64,000 nt of DNA from the NCBI RefSeq assembly GCF_030817075.1, contig NZ_JAUSYU010000001.1, forward strand, positions 1,674,001 to 1,738,000, in the 5' to 3' direction. Made by a program: the position numbers and the translations under genes. The stretch is from Arthrobacter sp. V1I9 (GTDB lineage: Bacteria > Actinomycetota > Actinomycetes > Actinomycetales > Micrococcaceae). Below are positions 62,939 to 64,000 of this stretch, piece after piece; position 1 is the stretch's first letter, and the number at the start of each line of letters is the position of its first letter. The notes under the pieces were generated by a model. It was not told where the DNA came from. It saw nothing but the letters and a program-made list of their open reading frames with translations, and searched no databases.

Positions 62939-63868
62939 ATGCGTGAACTCGTCATCCTCGGCACCGCCTCGCAGGTTCCCACCCGGACCCGCAACCACAA
63001 CGGCTACCTGCTTCGCTGGGACGGCCAGGGGCTCCTCTTTGACCCCGGCGAGGGAACGCAGCGCCAGATGATCCACGCAGGCGTTTCTGCAACACAGATC
63101 ACGCATATTTGCCTCACCCACGTGCACGGGGACCACTGCTTCGGTCTGCCCGGCGTGCTGTCGCGCATGGCGCTGGACGGTGTGGCCCACCCCGTCCACC
63201 TGCACTACCCGGCGTCCGGCGAGGACCTGGTCCGTGCCCTGGTGTCCGTCAGCTCGCCCGGGATAGACCTGCAGCTTCATCCGCACGGCAGCAGCGGAAC
63301 CGTGGCAGAAGGGCTGGAAGTCCGGCCACTGAAGCACCGCATCGAGACCTACGGCTACCGGCTCGTCGAACCGGACAGCCGCAGCCTGCTCCGGGACCGC
63401 CTGGAAGCGGCGGGGATCAGCGGGGCCGACGTCGGACGCCTGCAGCGCGAGGGCACCCTGGCCGGCGTCCACGTTCACGACGTCAGCGTTCCCCGGCGGG
63501 GACAGCGCTTCGCCTTCGTGATGGACACTGCCCCGTGTACGGGGGCAGAGGACCTGGCGGACGGCGCCGACCTCCTCGTCGCCGAGTCCACCTTCAGCGA
63601 CGACGACGCCGGGCTCGCCAGCCAGTACCGGCACCTTACCGCCGGGCAGGCCGGGGAGTTGGCTGGCGGCGGTGATGTGGACACGCTCGTGCTGACGCAC
63701 TTTTCGGCCAGGTACGACGACGTCACCCCGTTGGCTGCGCAGGCCGGCGCACGTGCAGCGGGGGCAAAGGTCATAGCGGCCCACGACCTGCAGCGCATTG
63801 CCTTTCCGAAACGACGGCGGTCGCACCAAAACCGCGTGCTGACCAGCGGGGAGAGGCACGGGGACTGA
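62939..63868 (+). CDS. rnz: Ribonuclease Z (metallo-beta-lactamase fold)
   Basis: A 309-residue tRNA 3'-processing endonuclease. The zinc site is THVHGDHCFGLPG (motif II), with FDPGEGTQRQM before it, the aspartate in FVMDTAPCTGA, and the later histidine in LVLTHFSARY. The HLTAGQAGELA segment is the RNase Z-specific AxxH/HEAT-like region. ATG 62939 lies 14 bases after the preceding terminator's U-tract; its own promoter must overlap the preceding gene or be leader-short. Confidence 0.93.
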   Translation: MRELVILGTASQVPTRTRNHNGYLLRWDGQGLLFDPGEGTQRQMIHAGVSATQITHICLTHVHGDHCFGLPGVLSRMALDGVAHPVHLHYPASGEDLVRALVSVSSPGIDLQLHPHGSSGTVAEGLEVRPLKHRIETYGYRLVEPDSRSLLRDRLEAAGISGADVGRLQREGTLAGVHVHDVSVPRRGQRFAFVMDTAPCTGAEDLADGADLLVAESTFSDDDAGLASQYRHLTAGQAGELAGGGDVDTLVLTHFSARYDDVTPLAAQAGARAAGAKVIAAHDLQRIAFPKRRRSHQNRVLTSGERHGD

Positions 63869-63956
63869 TTATTGCCAAACCCAACCATGAGGTAGAGAGT
63901 GAATTATCCGGTAGGCAGCCCGGGCCCACCCGCCCAACGTGTTGTGGAGGTCGACA

Positions 63957-64000
63957 ATGAGCAAAACTTCCGAAGAAGTCTTCGACGCTACTCCAGAGGG
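63957..64000 (+). CDS. Start of an unidentified gene, cut by the window end
   Basis: ATG 63957 is preceded by GGAGG at six bases. Only 14 residues are visible (MSKTSEEVFDATPE), too few to identify. Confidence 0.55.
   Translation, partial: MSKTSEEVFDATPE

Noticed and set aside
62867..63859. A 330-codon open frame antisense to ribonuclease Z
   Set aside because: Shadow frame caused by GC-biased codons; the plus-strand enzyme motifs are unambiguous.

Overview
The window is about 64 kb of high-GC actinobacterial chromosome, most like Arthrobacter/Pseudarthrobacter (inference from GC, codon use, and a core of metF-metE, class Ib nrdHIEF and a histidine phosphatase/DUF3090/SCO1664-type trio). Genes are dense, often overlap by ATGA, GTGA, TAATG or TAGTG, and frequently start with GTG or TTG. 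No rRNA, tRNA, insertion sequence or CRISPR array was recognised.

Layout. 1-9.2 kb is ordinary chromosome: the end of metF, metE, a DUF2004-like gene, a LysR regulator divergent from a lipid-modification operon (FAD oxidoreductase, DUF1365, cyclopropane-fatty-acid-synthase-like methyltransferase), and an isochorismatase-type hydrolase. 9.6-14.4 kb is the nrdH-nrdI-nrdE-nrdF operon behind a probable NrdR box, interrupted between nrdE and nrdF by a GIY-YIG/NUMOD3 homing-endonuclease-like gene. 14.6-24.5 kb is a minus-strand defence operon: a degenerate methyltransferase/specificity-like protein, hsdM, hsdS, hsdR and an OLD-family nuclease. Two envelope proteins follow (24.7-26.1 kb).

26.5-43.6 kb is an accessory island with three blocks. 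(1) A translationally coupled plus-strand operon: C2H2 zinc-finger protein, coiled-coil protein, Hsp70/DnaK-like ATPase with a Cys-rich tail, and a coiled-coil protein with a possible RelE-like C-terminus. I recognise no described system with this content. (2) A frameshifted EcsC-like gene, a small gene, and a giant sacsin/Hsp90-type GHKL ATPase whose DUF3883 C-terminus is cut off by one in-frame TAA. (3) A minus-strand five-gene operon: excisionase-type HTH protein, S1-domain protein (frameshifted), a PIN-kinase-zinc-ribbon fusion, a TerY-like vWA protein and a PP2C phosphatase. This looks like a TerY-P-type phosphorylation triad merged with a PIN toxin-antitoxin module, and is the best candidate for a novel system. 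The island is followed by 1-2 kb of sparse DNA with ~20-bp repeats and a 19-bp-arm hairpin.

45.3-64 kb returns to chromosome-like content: a STAS-like protein, two broken envelope genes, the SCO1664/DUF3090/phosphatase trio, a cytochrome P450, a UBP zinc finger, a DHFR-like reductase, a response-regulator/thioredoxin-reductase-like fusion, a vWA/solute-binding fusion, an SDR remnant, an HNH nuclease, a universal stress protein, small membrane or acidic proteins and ribonuclease Z. The window ends 44 bases into a new gene.

Six coding lesions (five single-base indels, mostly in short homopolymers, and one nonsense codon) fall between 32.5 and 46.6 kb. Real decay or sequence error cannot be told apart from the sequence alone.
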